The notes: generated from the sequence alone by a model not told the origin. Positions 1 to 9,822 are shown, numbered from the stretch's first letter. The stretch is DNA of 16,412 nt from Gnomoniopsis sp. IMI 355080 (GCA_027946555.1 JAPEVC010000412.1:1-16412); one strand, 5' to 3'. Translations and numbers: made by a program.

Positions 1-720
1 GGCTACGGGGGAGGCGGGGGTTCATGATGAAGATGGTTTGCGCCCCTTGATCATGTCCGGAAGTCAGCGGTACGTACGGCTTTCCGGGGTTTTAGACCGC
101 AGAGTGCTAGGGCCGACTTCAAAGACGGTTCTCGGGCGAGAGGACCGAAGGGCAGCGGGTGAGTTGGTGGAGTGAGTGTCTGGTTGGACACCAGCACTAT
201 GTCAGCACCATACTGTTTCTTTCACCATGAGCTGATTTGAATGAGACTGTGGATTCTAAAGTTTATTAGGAATATGTTCGTGAGAAGAGAAAAACGAATA
301 GTGGACGCCGAAAAATAAGATCACGATGAGAAGGCGATATTCCAACTTCGTCGAGACTTTGCTAGGTCGTTGAAATTTATTGACACGAGGGTTAGGGTCA
401 AAGTCGGCGTAAATTTCCACTACGTACCAGCGCGAAGAAGCCTTCCCGCTGAACAGGCCTTGAATATCAATGTCGATCAAGATTGACTAGGATCTCATGA
501 AATGGCACTGTGGGTATATATTCGAATACAATATGTCCAAGAAGGTATACACTCCCATCCGTCTTACTCGGCGAGAAACTTGGCCTCGTCCATGCCCGCA
601 GATCCAAGGAAACGTTTAAGACCGGTAAGAAAAACTCCGGGACCCAAAGATATACGAGGAACGGAACACACATCGCTAGACTACCTCAACATTGCAGCTC
701 ACCTCCGCTGCATTCAAGTC
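1..720. other. Window start and 3' flank of the GH16 gene, no gene recognised
   Basis: No convincing coding region is seen here. The open frames on either strand are short (under about 125 codons), rich in Cys, Arg and Pro or otherwise unlike protein, and show no domain I recognise. The right-hand part must contain the 3' untranslated region of the minus-strand GH16 gene that ends at 721. The left edge may belong to the flank of a gene outside the window, but nothing here shows that. Confidence 0.5.
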
Positions 721-2225
721 TCACCGATGGTACCCACCGTGCTGACTTCCGTTGCTGAAACTCCTGTCCGGCACACCAGGCAATGGACCCGACGGCGCTG
801 GATGCATGCTATTAAAGCCCTGTTCGTTGTGGTCTACGGGCGAGAACCCATCTGTGTATGGATTTGAGTACGCATTCTCATGCGCGTTGGGCGTGCCTGG
901 CGGCGAGTAGCTCTGGTTCCTCGACAACAACGGCGTCGCACCCGGCATCATCTTCTCATTCTGGCCGCTCGCCGCGCCATAATCCGCGACCATGACATCG
1001 CGCGTCGCCATGCCGGTCTTGGGATCGTAGGTGGGTGTTGCCTCTGAGAAACCGTCCGGGTTGACGCCCGCAGCCTTGTAACCTTCAAGCTCGAGACGGT
1101 CATCCTCCATCTGCTTGGCAGCGAGCGCTGCCTCCTGCTGGCCTCTCTTGCGCTGCCGAATGCAGTAGAAGATGGCATAGGCGACAACTCCTAGGGCGGC
1201 GGCGCCACTGCAGGCGGCGATGGCTACTTTGCTTCCGGTCGAGAGGCTGTTGAATTTCTCTGATATGCTTTCCGAGGAGCCGGAATCGGAGGATGACATG
1301 TCTCCCGTACTCACAGCGGTGGCGGCAGTGGAGTTCTCAGCAACGCTAGAGTGAAAAGTCAGCCACGAGCACGCCTCGACTACTCTATTCGGAAAACTTA
1401 CTTCAAAGATTCAATACTGGTCCATAATCCGGTGGAATCGGTGTAGTTGTAAGCAGTGCCGCTGCCGTAGTCAGTCACATGAATGTTCTTGACCGACATT
1501 GTGAAAGGTCCATCATTATAATCGGTCTCACCACCAGCCCACTGGATGGTGCCCTCTGCATTGTCCGGATCACCACCGGCCCAAGGACCAACATAGATAC
1601 GGCAGGGGGTCTGTGGGTAGCTGTGGGTATTGTTGGCCTCGTCGGGCGTCAGCGTGCGAACATGTTCTCCGTCGATGTACCAATCAAGACTCTCTTGCTT
1701 CCAATCGATGGTGTAGTTGTGATAGTCGTCGACGGTGCCGCCCGAGACGGTGAAGTCACTCTCCCAAGTATAGTTGTTGATGCCCTTGCCAAAGAAGTTG
1801 GTCTGCACAGCGGTGCCGTTGCCGCCAAGGAATTCGAGATCGATCTCGTCAAGATCGTCGGACAGCAACATGACGGACGAGATGATTCCGGTACCCGGGG
1901 CGGCCTTCAACCAGAACTCGACACGGCCACCAAAGATGTAAAAGTTGGAGCGAATTGTGGGAGAATCGCCCTGCTCGTTGATGGTGAAGTTGGCAGCAGT
2001 GGAGGTCCAGTCGATCGTGCCGGCGGTGACGGTCCATAGTTCATCATACTGATTTTCGGTGCTGTTGAAGACGAAGTTGTAGGAAGTGCTGAAGGCCTCG
2101 TCTACTGGACAGACGTTGGTTCCGTTGACGACGGGGTTGCACTTGGAGCTGGTCTGGGCAAGCACCTGTTGTAATGAGCCGAGCAAGAGGGTTGCTGGCA
2201 ACAGAAAAGAGCGTGGCGGCGACAT
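721..2225 (-). CDS. CRH-like GH16 cell-wall glycosidase/transglycosylase with C-terminal membrane anchor
   Basis: This is a secreted wall-remodelling enzyme. The CRH branch of family GH16 is known to cross-link chitin to beta-glucan outside the plasma membrane. Exon 1 is 2225-1402 and exon 2 is 1345-721. The 56-nt intron 1401-1346 has a GTAAGT donor, a CTGAC branch and a CTAG acceptor, and splits the Asn275 codon. The product is 482 aa. Residues 1-24 form a signal peptide (hydrophobic core, then VLAQ). The GH16 domain covers about 30-260, with the catalytic motif DEIDLE at 126-131; Glu127 is the likely nucleophile, Asp129 the helper and Glu131 the acid/base. Many N-glycosylation sequons follow. 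A Ser/Thr-rich stretch (about 280-312) leads to a transmembrane helix at about 315-337 (SKVAIAAC onward), then an RQRKR stop-transfer cluster and a cytosolic tail of about 145 residues. Many CRH proteins end in a GPI signal; this one ends in a hydrophilic tail. The family call is firm; the exact polymer specificity is inferred. Confidence 0.95.
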
Positions 2226-3134
2226 GGTGAATATTCGAGTTGTGAGTCAGTGACTATCTTGGAGTCACTACCTGAGCGGTAGGCAAGTTCCGAACCCAAG
2301 ACCGGCGTGGAGTCGGGAGCGGCCTCCAAGAGACGGAGATGTAGGGCGGGTTTAGATTCGATGTCTCGAGCCAAAGAGGGTCTAGACGGGGCAGAGACGG
2401 CGAATAGAGAATGAAGAGAGGCTCAGATGAGCATTCAGTTTTGCCGCGCAAAGAGAGAATATGAAGATCAATGAGAGTGAGTGAAGTTGGCCGTAGATGG
2501 AACGACAGATGTGATAATGAATGAGGACGAGCGAGAAGCGTGAGGAAACGAGACAAGCTGGTACTGGGTTGGAGTACTAAAGAAAAGTCACTCCACACAG
2601 GGCAAGTCTATCACAATCTCGGTCCACAGAGTCGATCTCTGACCAGGCTGCAAACGAGTGGCGGCTATGTTGACGCGAAGATCACCGAGAAGATAAAGAG
2701 AGAATATTATGATAGATATACAGCAAGCAGTACAGCGCAATGTACCTTTTACTGTATCTGGAAGTGGTAAAGACCGTGGGGACCAAAGCCAGTGTGGCGA
2801 AGCTGGTTGGACTAAGTGAGTGACTGTCGAAGGAGAAGGGATGGGATGGGAGGTCGAGGATCAGATGAAACTGTCTAGTTTCCGGGGAAGGCCCAAAAGA
2901 AAAAGAAACACAGAACGATTGGGAAATACTCGTTTGACTCGGCAAATGGCCGGTGCATTGGCGATAAAGCAGGGGCCAGGGCAGACTGCCTAGAGAGAAA
3001 TGCAGGTGAAGGTGGTTCAAGAAGAGAGGAGTCCTCACAAAAAAGAAAAAGGTGGAGATGTGACCATGGGAAAAAGGGGGCCAGGGCCATGCATGTTCAC
3101 GGAATATTGCCGGCAAATCATAGGCCAAAGACCC

Positions 3135-3178
3135 CACGTGAACCAATCGAGCGAGGGTCTTGGAGGGCCTTGGATTGG
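3135..3178. promoter_or_regulatory. CACGTG E-box with flanking CCAAT boxes
   Basis: A CACGTG palindrome lies at 3135-3140. CCAAT follows on the plus strand at 3143-3147, and an inverted CCAAT (ATTGG) lies at 3174-3178. CACGTG is a typical bHLH target and CCAAT the target of the HAP/CBC complex. The cluster is about 910 bp upstream of the GH16 start and 2.1 kb upstream of the NTF2-like gene, so its target is uncertain. Each motif alone could be chance; the close spacing is what makes it worth listing. Confidence 0.3.
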
Positions 3179-5142
3179 TCTTGGAATGCTACTTTGCCAT
3201 TCTCAGCGCAACTTCCCCCAGTCCATTGATGAAATTGCCTGTTGCACCGTCACGAGCAGGCACGATACAGGCCGGCGTATCAGCGAGCCCGGTGTGAAAT
3301 TGATAGAGAGGCGAGAGGACCCTCCCTTCCTTGCTTCTTTCCCAATCGGGACTAGATCTCCACTAATCAAGGGGCACCACCTGCAGGAACCGTTTCTCAT
3401 CCCTGTCGTGTCCGTGCTTGTCCTCTCTTCCCGCCCCAGCGGCCCCAGTCGAGCGGCCCTAACGGATGCCAAGCCCTGCCAGGGGCCCTGGAGATCAATT
3501 GTTTGTCTCCCATCTCAGACCAGCTTGGGTGCCTGTAGCCACTGTAACCTCAGAATCTTTGCAGGGAACCAGCAGCCTACGTGCCTGGAGAACAAGATAA
3601 AGAAAACCCACCGGAGCTATCACCGAGCGCAAGGCCCTCCTTCTCCTTCTCGCCCATCTCGTCACTTTCTCCGAACTGTATTCGACCAACGGCTCAATCG
3701 GCATTGGCGGCCAATTTATCATTTCTCTTCCGGCAGAACACCACATGGCTTGCGGGCATTGTGCATATTGCCAGCTCCATTCAATGTCCAAACATGTCAT
3801 CAACACGATACCATAGTGCCGTGCTGGATTGAGCCCCCATGACACGTTCCACTCTTTACATTCTTGTCACTAAGGCATGAATTTTAATCAGACCCATGGA
3901 GTGCATAGCTCTACGGCGAAAGGACCACTTTGTCTTTCCGGACTCACCCGTCAACCAGCGTGGATGCTGAAGCTTCGAATACTGGATCATGGTCTGCGTT
4001 GTTGGCTTGGAGAGGACAACAAGTACTACCTTCAAAAGCTTTGACGAGAGGAAAAGAGGGAAGTCTCTTGAGGATCAACTCGTCTCTGGCCCGGGTTTGG
4101 TGACTGAAGCACGGAGATTTTTGGAGTCACTCACTCCGTCGTCAGAGCTTCTTAATCTACAGCGAACATTGCCGTCCCGAGACATTTCACTCGCCGACCT
4201 CTCTGTCTCGATGCGCCTTGCCATGTGCTACTAATCGGGACGGCGCGCGGCTGAACAAGAAAATCGTTACCATCCGGCAGCCTTCGGCGGACCAACCCCT
4301 CACGCTGATATTGTCTTAGTGGTAATGGCAGAAGCGTTTCGATCGACAGATTTTCAGCCAGCGGGCCCCAAACATCTATCAATTACCCAGTGCCAGTAAC
4401 CCCCGGCTGACGATATGAAAACATCAAGCACCGTATACTGTGGCTGGCGATGGTCTCGGGCTCGCCCTGGATGGCTGCAGACGAACACACAAGCGCAAGA
4501 CAGCCCCACCGGCTCCCTGCGTTTGAGAGAATTGCTACCCGCAATCTATCTTCACCGCAGCTCACATATTCTCCGCCGCTTGTTCGTGGCATTGCCTGCT
4601 TGCTCAAAGACTCGGCTCGCAGGTAGAAGGCGGCCGCTCAAGTCAGAAATTAGTCATGCAACATGACCTAGTCTGGAATGGCAAGCAATCAGAACAATGG
4701 TGATGACTGCGGCTGCACATATAGTGCTGACATACGCATGCAGGCGTCTTGCACGTCGTACAGAATTTGCAGACAGTTCGTGATGCTACCCCGGAAACCC
4801 TGCGCCACGGATAGTATTATATATCACGACTATTGCCGACTTGCCTGGATGCTACGCCGCTGAGCGCATATGCTCGCCATGATGACACTATCTTTTGGTG
4901 CCCACACATCCTTCTGCCTCAGTGGTTTCTCAGCCACCATCATGTATGGCTCGGGGCTTTCTCCGGCAGCGGCTTGCTTATGCTCGGGTCCGAAATATTA
5001 CTTCTCTTCGAAGCGCTGATGTTTGTCAGCGTGTGAGGTAGCAAGACTGTCGACATGGGCGTCCACTGCGCCAGGTATTTTAGGTAGAGAGTGGGAAACT
5101 CGGCATTGACACATTGTGCCGCCTCGTCCGAGGGTCCTCGAA

Positions 5143-5148
5143 TATAAG
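5143..5148 (+). promoter_or_regulatory. TATA-like element of the NTF2-like secreted protein gene
   Basis: TATAAG, in the context AATATAAGAT, lies 166 nt before the ATG at 5314. This would allow a leader of roughly 130-140 nt. The following stretch (about 5165-5310) is rich in C and T, as usual for fungal leaders. Motif-only evidence. Confidence 0.35.
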
Positions 5149-5313
5149 ATCTTCTGCGTCCGCATCAGCATCTCCAGTGTGCTCTCAATATCGTCGCCAT
5201 CCACAATACTTTCCCATCCTCAGGCCATCCTTTCCTAGTCGACTTGTAACACTGGGCTCTTCTACAGGGAACTTTCCTCTGCCAGTAATTGTAATATCAG
5301 CCCAGCATCCAAA

Positions 5314-5835
5314 ATGCGCTTCCTCACCTTCGCCCTGCTCGTGCCAGCCACTCTCGGTGCATCTCTCGCACTCCATGGCCGCGACAACCACTGCGCACCG
5401 CTCTATACCAACAACGTGACCGTCAACACGCTCGTCAACGACTACGCCCAGCTCATCGGCAACTACACGCCCGCTCTAGGCCAGCGCTTCCTTTCCAACT
5501 CCAGCTTCACCGACACCTCGGACAGCATCAACGCGCTGGCCAACCTCCCGCTGGGAAGCACCACGTTTCCCTCCAAGGCCGCGTTTCTCGCCAATCAGGC
5601 TACGCAGCCGAAAGTCCCGCTGGTGGTCAAGAGCATCAATGCCGTGACGTGCGATACGGTCGTGTTGCGATGGACGCAGACGTTTGGAGAGGCGAGCTTG
5701 CCGATCGCGGGGATTAGTATCCTGGGGTTTGTGTGTGAAGGTGGTCAGTGGAAGTTGCAGACGCTGTACACGGAGTTCAATAGTCTGGTGTACATTGAGG
5801 ATGCGGGCGGGAGTTGTACGGCGCCTTCTTCGTGA
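5314..5835 (+). CDS. Small secreted protein, NTF2-like/SnoaL-like fold suspected
   Basis: An intronless frame of 173 aa. The N-terminus MRFLTFALLVPATLG is a clear signal peptide, with cleavage probably around residues 16-19. The mature part of about 155 aa has four cysteines (27, 113, 141, 168), which could form two disulfides, and sequons at Asn34, Asn50 and Asn62. The pattern is an N-terminal helix with an LVNDYAQLIGNY stretch, an SNSSFTDTSDSINAL segment, and C-terminal strands around VVLRWTQTFG, GFVCEGGQWKL and TLYTEFNSLVYIED. It resembles the secreted NTF2-like domain proteins common in Pezizomycotina, whose substrates are mostly unknown. The ATG at 5314 is chosen because it starts the signal peptide. 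No catalytic residue can be named. The next gene (EF-hand) lies 955 bp downstream on the same strand and is clearly separate. Secretion is well supported; the fold assignment is from sequence feel only. Confidence 0.82.
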   Translation: MRFLTFALLVPATLGASLALHGRDNHCAPLYTNNVTVNTLVNDYAQLIGNYTPALGQRFLSNSSFTDTSDSINALANLPLGSTTFPSKAAFLANQATQPKVPLVVKSINAVTCDTVVLRWTQTFGEASLPIAGISILGFVCEGGQWKLQTLYTEFNSLVYIEDAGGSCTAPSS

Positions 5836-6790
5836 GCTGCCTTTTTTGTTGTGCATGGCCTGAACACAGCTAGCTGGTGGTGATGGCTGGATGGATTGTT
5901 TATAATTTGCGATGCAGCAATTGCGTACGCCAGCAGTATACGCTATCTTCTCGCAATGGACTATTAGCTGTCTGTGTAACTATGCATGTCTTTTCACATT
6001 ACCTTCTCGTACTTGCTCTTGTGCCTATCTACCTAGGTACGCAGATTACACGTGTTTGCCTCTATCGGCTCTACCTCGAGCTTCAGGACAAGTTTCAAGG
6101 GCGATAGTTCACTTTTCTTTGGATTTGTTCGGGAGGTGGGGGAGAGGGCATAATTCAAGCTCCAAAGGAAGGAAAGCCTTTTTGATAGCCAGACCTGAAA
6201 CAACCTCTTGCGCCCGAAAAAGGCATTGATAAACAGTCCACCATACTTTGAAGGCAAAAAAGAAACCAACCTCCGCTTATTATGGAACACACATCCTCCT
6301 TCGGACCCTCATGATTCGAGACAGTACCGTTCCAGCCCTTTGCCGTTTGACGGGTTTGTTGCATAGTAGTCGAAAGCTTGGTCTGGGCTAGTAATGCGAA
6401 AGTGAGTGAGAAGTGGTTGCAAATGGGCGGTGACGTCGGGCAAAGCTTCCGCTTTCGGGCGCCAACACCGGCGCTGTCCGGGGACTGGTCGAGAAGCTCT
6501 TTCTCAGGTGTCTGTGTGGCGCATTGACGATCCTCCTGAAGGGCCCACACAAGGTCTCCACCGCCCGCCCGCTCGAGGTGACAGCCGTTTATTACAGTCA
6601 AGGCACGTGGCTTGTTCATTTTCGACTGCTTGCCTTGGCTTGTGGATAATTTGATATCTTGACGAGTTGGAACAACTTCATCTCTGTTGATTTGTTTTTC
6701 ATCATAGCTTCATTGTGAGACTGCTGTGCTTAAACGTGCTACACCATTTTTTGGAACACTCCCTAGCAACTTTATAAACCTTAACCCATA
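5836..6790. other. Intergenic region upstream of the EF-hand gene
   Basis: This contains the 3' flank of the NTF2-like gene and the promoter of the EF-hand gene. A CACGTG palindrome lies at 6604-6609, about 180 bp before the EF-hand ATG. A 154-codon minus-strand frame (6619-6155) crosses it, but its translation shows no recognisable domain and has a composition rich in Cys, Gly and Ser, so I do not call it a gene. Nothing else is recognised. Confidence 0.5.
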
Positions 6791-7940
6791 ATGGTGAGAG
6801 CCCCTGAATCACACGTCTCCAGCAAAGAGGTCTTATCTTCCCTCCTCTCCCTCCCGAATGGAGTATCTGTTTTGCTAACAAAGCACCTACTACAACAAAA
6901 CAGCCTTACGAGAGTAGAGAATTGAGCGCCGAGGAGATTGCCATCTTCCGGGACTGCTTCAATGAATACGTGAGTAAACCAAACATGGACCCACCCACCT
7001 CAACAAATGGGGAAGCGCAAGCCTGGGAAATTTTGAAATGCTGAGATTCGGGGGTTGGTGGGAACCATAGGATCAAGACCGTGGTGGCAACATCTCTACT
7101 GAGGAGTTTGGCCGCGTGATGCGCAAGACGAACCCGAGCGTCTCGGATGAGGAAGTCGCCAAGATCATCAGCGAGGTTGATCTGGATGGCGATGGCACCA
7201 TCAACTTTGACGGTATGTAAAAAGAGGACCCAAAATTCTCCCACCCGAACCCCAACATTCAGTACCCAGGTTGCCACAAAGAAGAAAAGAAACATCCGCT
7301 GACCAACTGCCCTAATTCTTTTGTCCGCGCTATACAGAGTTCATCACCATGATGACAGGACAGCCCTACAAGTCTCCCCCAGCGGCGGACGCAGCGGCTG
7401 CTACTACTACCACTAAGGCATCCGATGAGGAGGGTATGCCGTCCACCTCGTCCCTTCTGACCAGCCCCACCACCACCGCCGCCGGCGCCATGCGCGGCGT
7501 CACTACCATCTCGGCCAAGCTGAAGCGGCAACGGCTTGCTAACCAAGTGTACAAGGACGCGTGGCTGGCCACTGAGCCGACCCTGACGGGATCAATCACG
7601 CCTGACGAGCTTCTGAGCAAGGTTGTGCCGGCCGTGCCGGGATTGGTTGTTGAGGAGGCGGATGTCGCGGCGTTGGTTGATCCGGAGGATGCAGGGAAGG
7701 GAATTACTTGTGAGTGTTTATGCTTTAATTATTCTTTGTACTTGGGCCATTCTGTTACGTGTTGTATTTGCTGGAAGATGAGGGATGAAGAGAGAGCGCA
7801 TTTGTATCTGTGCTTTGTTTGTCTGTGAGTGTTGGAGGTTGAATACGATGTGCTAATTTGATTCGTGTATAGATGAGCGTTTCCTGGACTTTGCCAAGAG
7901 GCAGGAGAATGATGATATTTTCAGTGATTATGGAGCATAG
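6791..7940 (+). CDS. Calmodulin-like EF-hand protein with degenerate C-terminal half
   Basis: A probable calcium-sensing protein of 216 aa. Exons are 6791-6793 (ATG only), 6904-6969, 7071-7212, 7338-7709 and 7873-7940. The four introns (110, 101, 125, 163 nt) begin GTGAGA, GTGAGT, GTATGT and GTGAGT, end CAG or TAG, and mostly show CTAAC/CTGAC-like branch sites. A first intron directly after the ATG is, to my knowledge, a known trait of fungal calmodulin genes. EF-hand 1 has its loop at 24-35, with Asp24, Asp26, Gly28, Asn30, Ser32 and Glu35. EF-hand 2 at 60-71 is canonical, with Asp60, Asp62, Asp64 and Glu71. Residues about 79-138 are an Ala/Thr/Ser-rich linker with a basic KLKRQR patch. The C-terminal half keeps EF-like helices (VYKDAWLA; SITPDELLSKV; ITYERFLDFAKRQ), but its loops are broken: DPEDAGKG at 185-192 has Arg where the last-position Glu belongs. 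It is longer than calmodulin (about 149 aa) and is not calmodulin itself. A myosin-light-chain-like or centrin-like role is possible but unproven. Confidence 0.87.
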
Positions 7941-8639
7941 GTAGATACCAGGGGCTCCCAGCGGTGCGAGTATTTGAGAAGTTACAAGTAACATTGAATA
8001 CATCGTTCCGCAACTTGTGGACAGCAGAAAAAGGGTCGCCTGTGTCTTAAGTATTGATTCTTGAACCTACCTGTGTGCAGTTTGCCTTGTGGAGAGCCAT
8101 CCAGCTGATCTGGAAATTGTACACTTGCCAGTATAACAGTATGACTAGATGTATTCCTGGGCCAAGAGACTCTCATCTCTTTTGCATCCGCCAAGTCCTT
8201 GAGAATGAGTCTTTCGCTGTGGAACACTAGGCAGCCCCACAGCAAATTTCAACGGCCTTCTACTGTGAGCAGTTGTAATACTGTCCTGCTATGAGTCTAA
8301 TGCCAGTTGCCCCCCAAAGCAAAGGATCGTTGGCCTCGTTCAGTCATTGAAGTCCGTGTCTATGCGATAATATACGTGAGAGAGTCTAGGGTCTGTTTAA
8401 GTTCACTAACCACACATAGGAGGCCCTTGTGCAGAAATCAAGGAGTTTAAAAGGGCAAACGCTGCAAGCACTTAAACATCTCGATATCACATGAAAATTA
8501 CAATTTCAAAGCCGTGTGCATAGAATATAATCATTACAATTCGACTTGGCACCTCCCGGGTATCAACAGAGCATCAGCAACCCAGACACAAACGCCAAAC
8601 AATTTCAGACGCCGTCCTAGCCACGGCAATAAGAAACAC
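7941..8639. other. Convergent 3' region between the EF-hand and butanediol dehydrogenase genes
   Basis: Both flanking genes end here, so the region should hold two 3' untranslated regions and terminators. No coding signal is seen on either strand; the open frames are under 110 codons and unlike protein. No RNA gene was recognised. Confidence 0.5.
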
Positions 8640-9822
8640 TCACGAACCCACAGGCTGTGTCATGTCAACGAGGACCTTCACGTGATTGTCCTTGTCTTCG
8701 ATCAGTGTCTTGAACCCTTCCTCTGCGACCTTGTCCATGGCAACCTTTTTCGTGATCATGCCCTCTGGCTTCATCTTCCCGGCTGCGATGGCCTCGATAA
8801 CTGCCTCAAAGTCTCCGAGGTAGTAAGTAGCAACTAACAAATGATTCTCATCAGTATGTGCATGTCCACAAAAGCCAGGGTGAAAGTGGAGTGAGTCACT
8901 TACCTCCCATATATGCCCTCTCGCGAAACACAATGTCGTTCATATTCAGTGTGGCCCTCTTCTCCCACACGGCGACATTGACGAGCGTACCGCGTGCCTT
9001 GATAGCCTTGAAGGCAGAATCGACAGCAACCTGCACGCCCGCACAGTCAAACCCAACATCCGCACCGAGACCACCCGTCAGCTTCTCCACCTCCGCCACC
9101 ACATCCGTGGCCGTCGGATCAATGACATGATGCGCCCCAAACTGCGTCGCAAATTCACGCCGTCGCTTGGCCACCTCGGCCACAATCACATTCTTACAGC
9201 CTCTACTAATCAACGCCTGCACCGTACAGAGACCAATCGGACCCCCACCAATCACCAACACCGAGTCGCCCTCTTTGTACGGCGAAATCGACACGGCATG
9301 CCACCCCACCGCCAACGGCTCGATCAGCGCGCCCACCTCGAGCGAGATGTTGTCAGGAAGCCGCTTGACCGCCGTCGCAGGCGCGAGCGTCGTCTCCGAC
9401 ATGCCGCCGCCCCAACCCGAAAGGCCCAGGAACCCATTGCTGTCGCAGCAATTGACCAAGCCGCGCTTGCACGAGCGACACTCGTCATCCCAGATGGTCG
9501 GCTGCACGCACACGCGGTCACCGGGCTGGACGTGCGTGACACCCTCGCCAACGGCGTCGACAATGGCTGAGAACTCGTGGCCGATGGTGAGTGGGAGGGT
9601 CTCGCCTGTGATGGGGTGCGGGTGGCCTGGGGTGGGGATGATGTTGGCACCGCCGAGGAATTCGTGCAGGTCAGTGCCGCAGATGCCGCAGAATTGGGGC
9701 GAGAGTTGGACCCAATTCGGTTTGAGGGCGGTGTCGGGGCGGGGGACCTGGTCGAGGCGGATGTCGCGTTGGCCATGGAAGCGCACGGCGTGCATGGTTG
9801 TGGTTGTTCCGTTGGTGGACAT
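8640..9822 (-). CDS. Zinc-dependent (R,R)-butanediol dehydrogenase-type alcohol dehydrogenase
   Basis: A medium-chain, NAD(P)-dependent, probably cytosolic enzyme expected to interconvert acetoin and 2,3-butanediol or related diols. Exon 1 is 9822-8904 and exon 2 is 8833-8640. The 70-nt intron 8903-8834 has a GTAAGT donor, an ACTGATG branch and a TTAG acceptor, giving 370 aa with the join reading MGVATYYLGD. The catalytic zinc site is Cys48 (ICGTDLHE), His82-Glu83 (IGHEFS) and Glu169 in IEPLAVGWHAV, a hallmark of the butanediol/sorbitol dehydrogenase group. The insert around 60-80 (PGHPHPITGETLPLTIGHE) points to butanediol rather than sorbitol or xylitol dehydrogenase. Structural-zinc cysteines are Cys115, Cys118, Cys125 and Cys126; the third Cys of the usual spacing is absent. 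The Rossmann motif GGGPIG is at 192-197. The stop codon sits inside a GTGAGT that could act as a donor, so the last few residues are less certain. It lies tail-to-tail with the EF-hand gene. Substrate is inferred from family. Confidence 0.93.

Larger units (their letters stand above)
2226..5313. other. 3.1-kb divergent intergenic region between the GH16 and NTF2-like genes
   Basis: No gene is convincingly visible. The part next to the GH16 start (about 2226-2560) is strongly purine-rich on the plus strand. It is therefore pyrimidine-rich in the direction of GH16 transcription, as is common in fungal promoters and leaders. A CACGTG and CCAAT/ATTGG cluster lies near 3135-3178. Two open frames stand out and are discussed as findings: 280 codons at 3000-3842 and 81 codons at 3989-4234, both plus strand. 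Neither shows a recognised domain. The region from about 4250 to 5100 shows nothing that I can name. Confidence 0.55.

Noticed and set aside
1479..2039. 186-codon plus-strand frame opposite the GH16 exon
   Set aside because: It is antisense to a clearly conserved catalytic domain, with a Val/Gly/Asp-rich translation typical of antisense shadows.
2254..2598. 114-codon minus-strand frame just upstream of the GH16 start, as an upstream gene or extra exon
   Set aside because: The Ser/Leu/Pro-rich translation reflects the pyrimidine-rich promoter or leader, and the GH16 start is already fixed by its signal peptide.
6155..6619. 154-codon minus-strand frame upstream of the EF-hand gene
   Set aside because: No domain, no signal peptide, and an irregular composition; it lies in the likely promoter of the EF-hand gene.
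6771..6780. TTTATAAAC element just before the EF-hand ATG as a TATA box
   Set aside because: It is only about 13-20 nt upstream of the start codon, too close to place a transcription start before the ATG.
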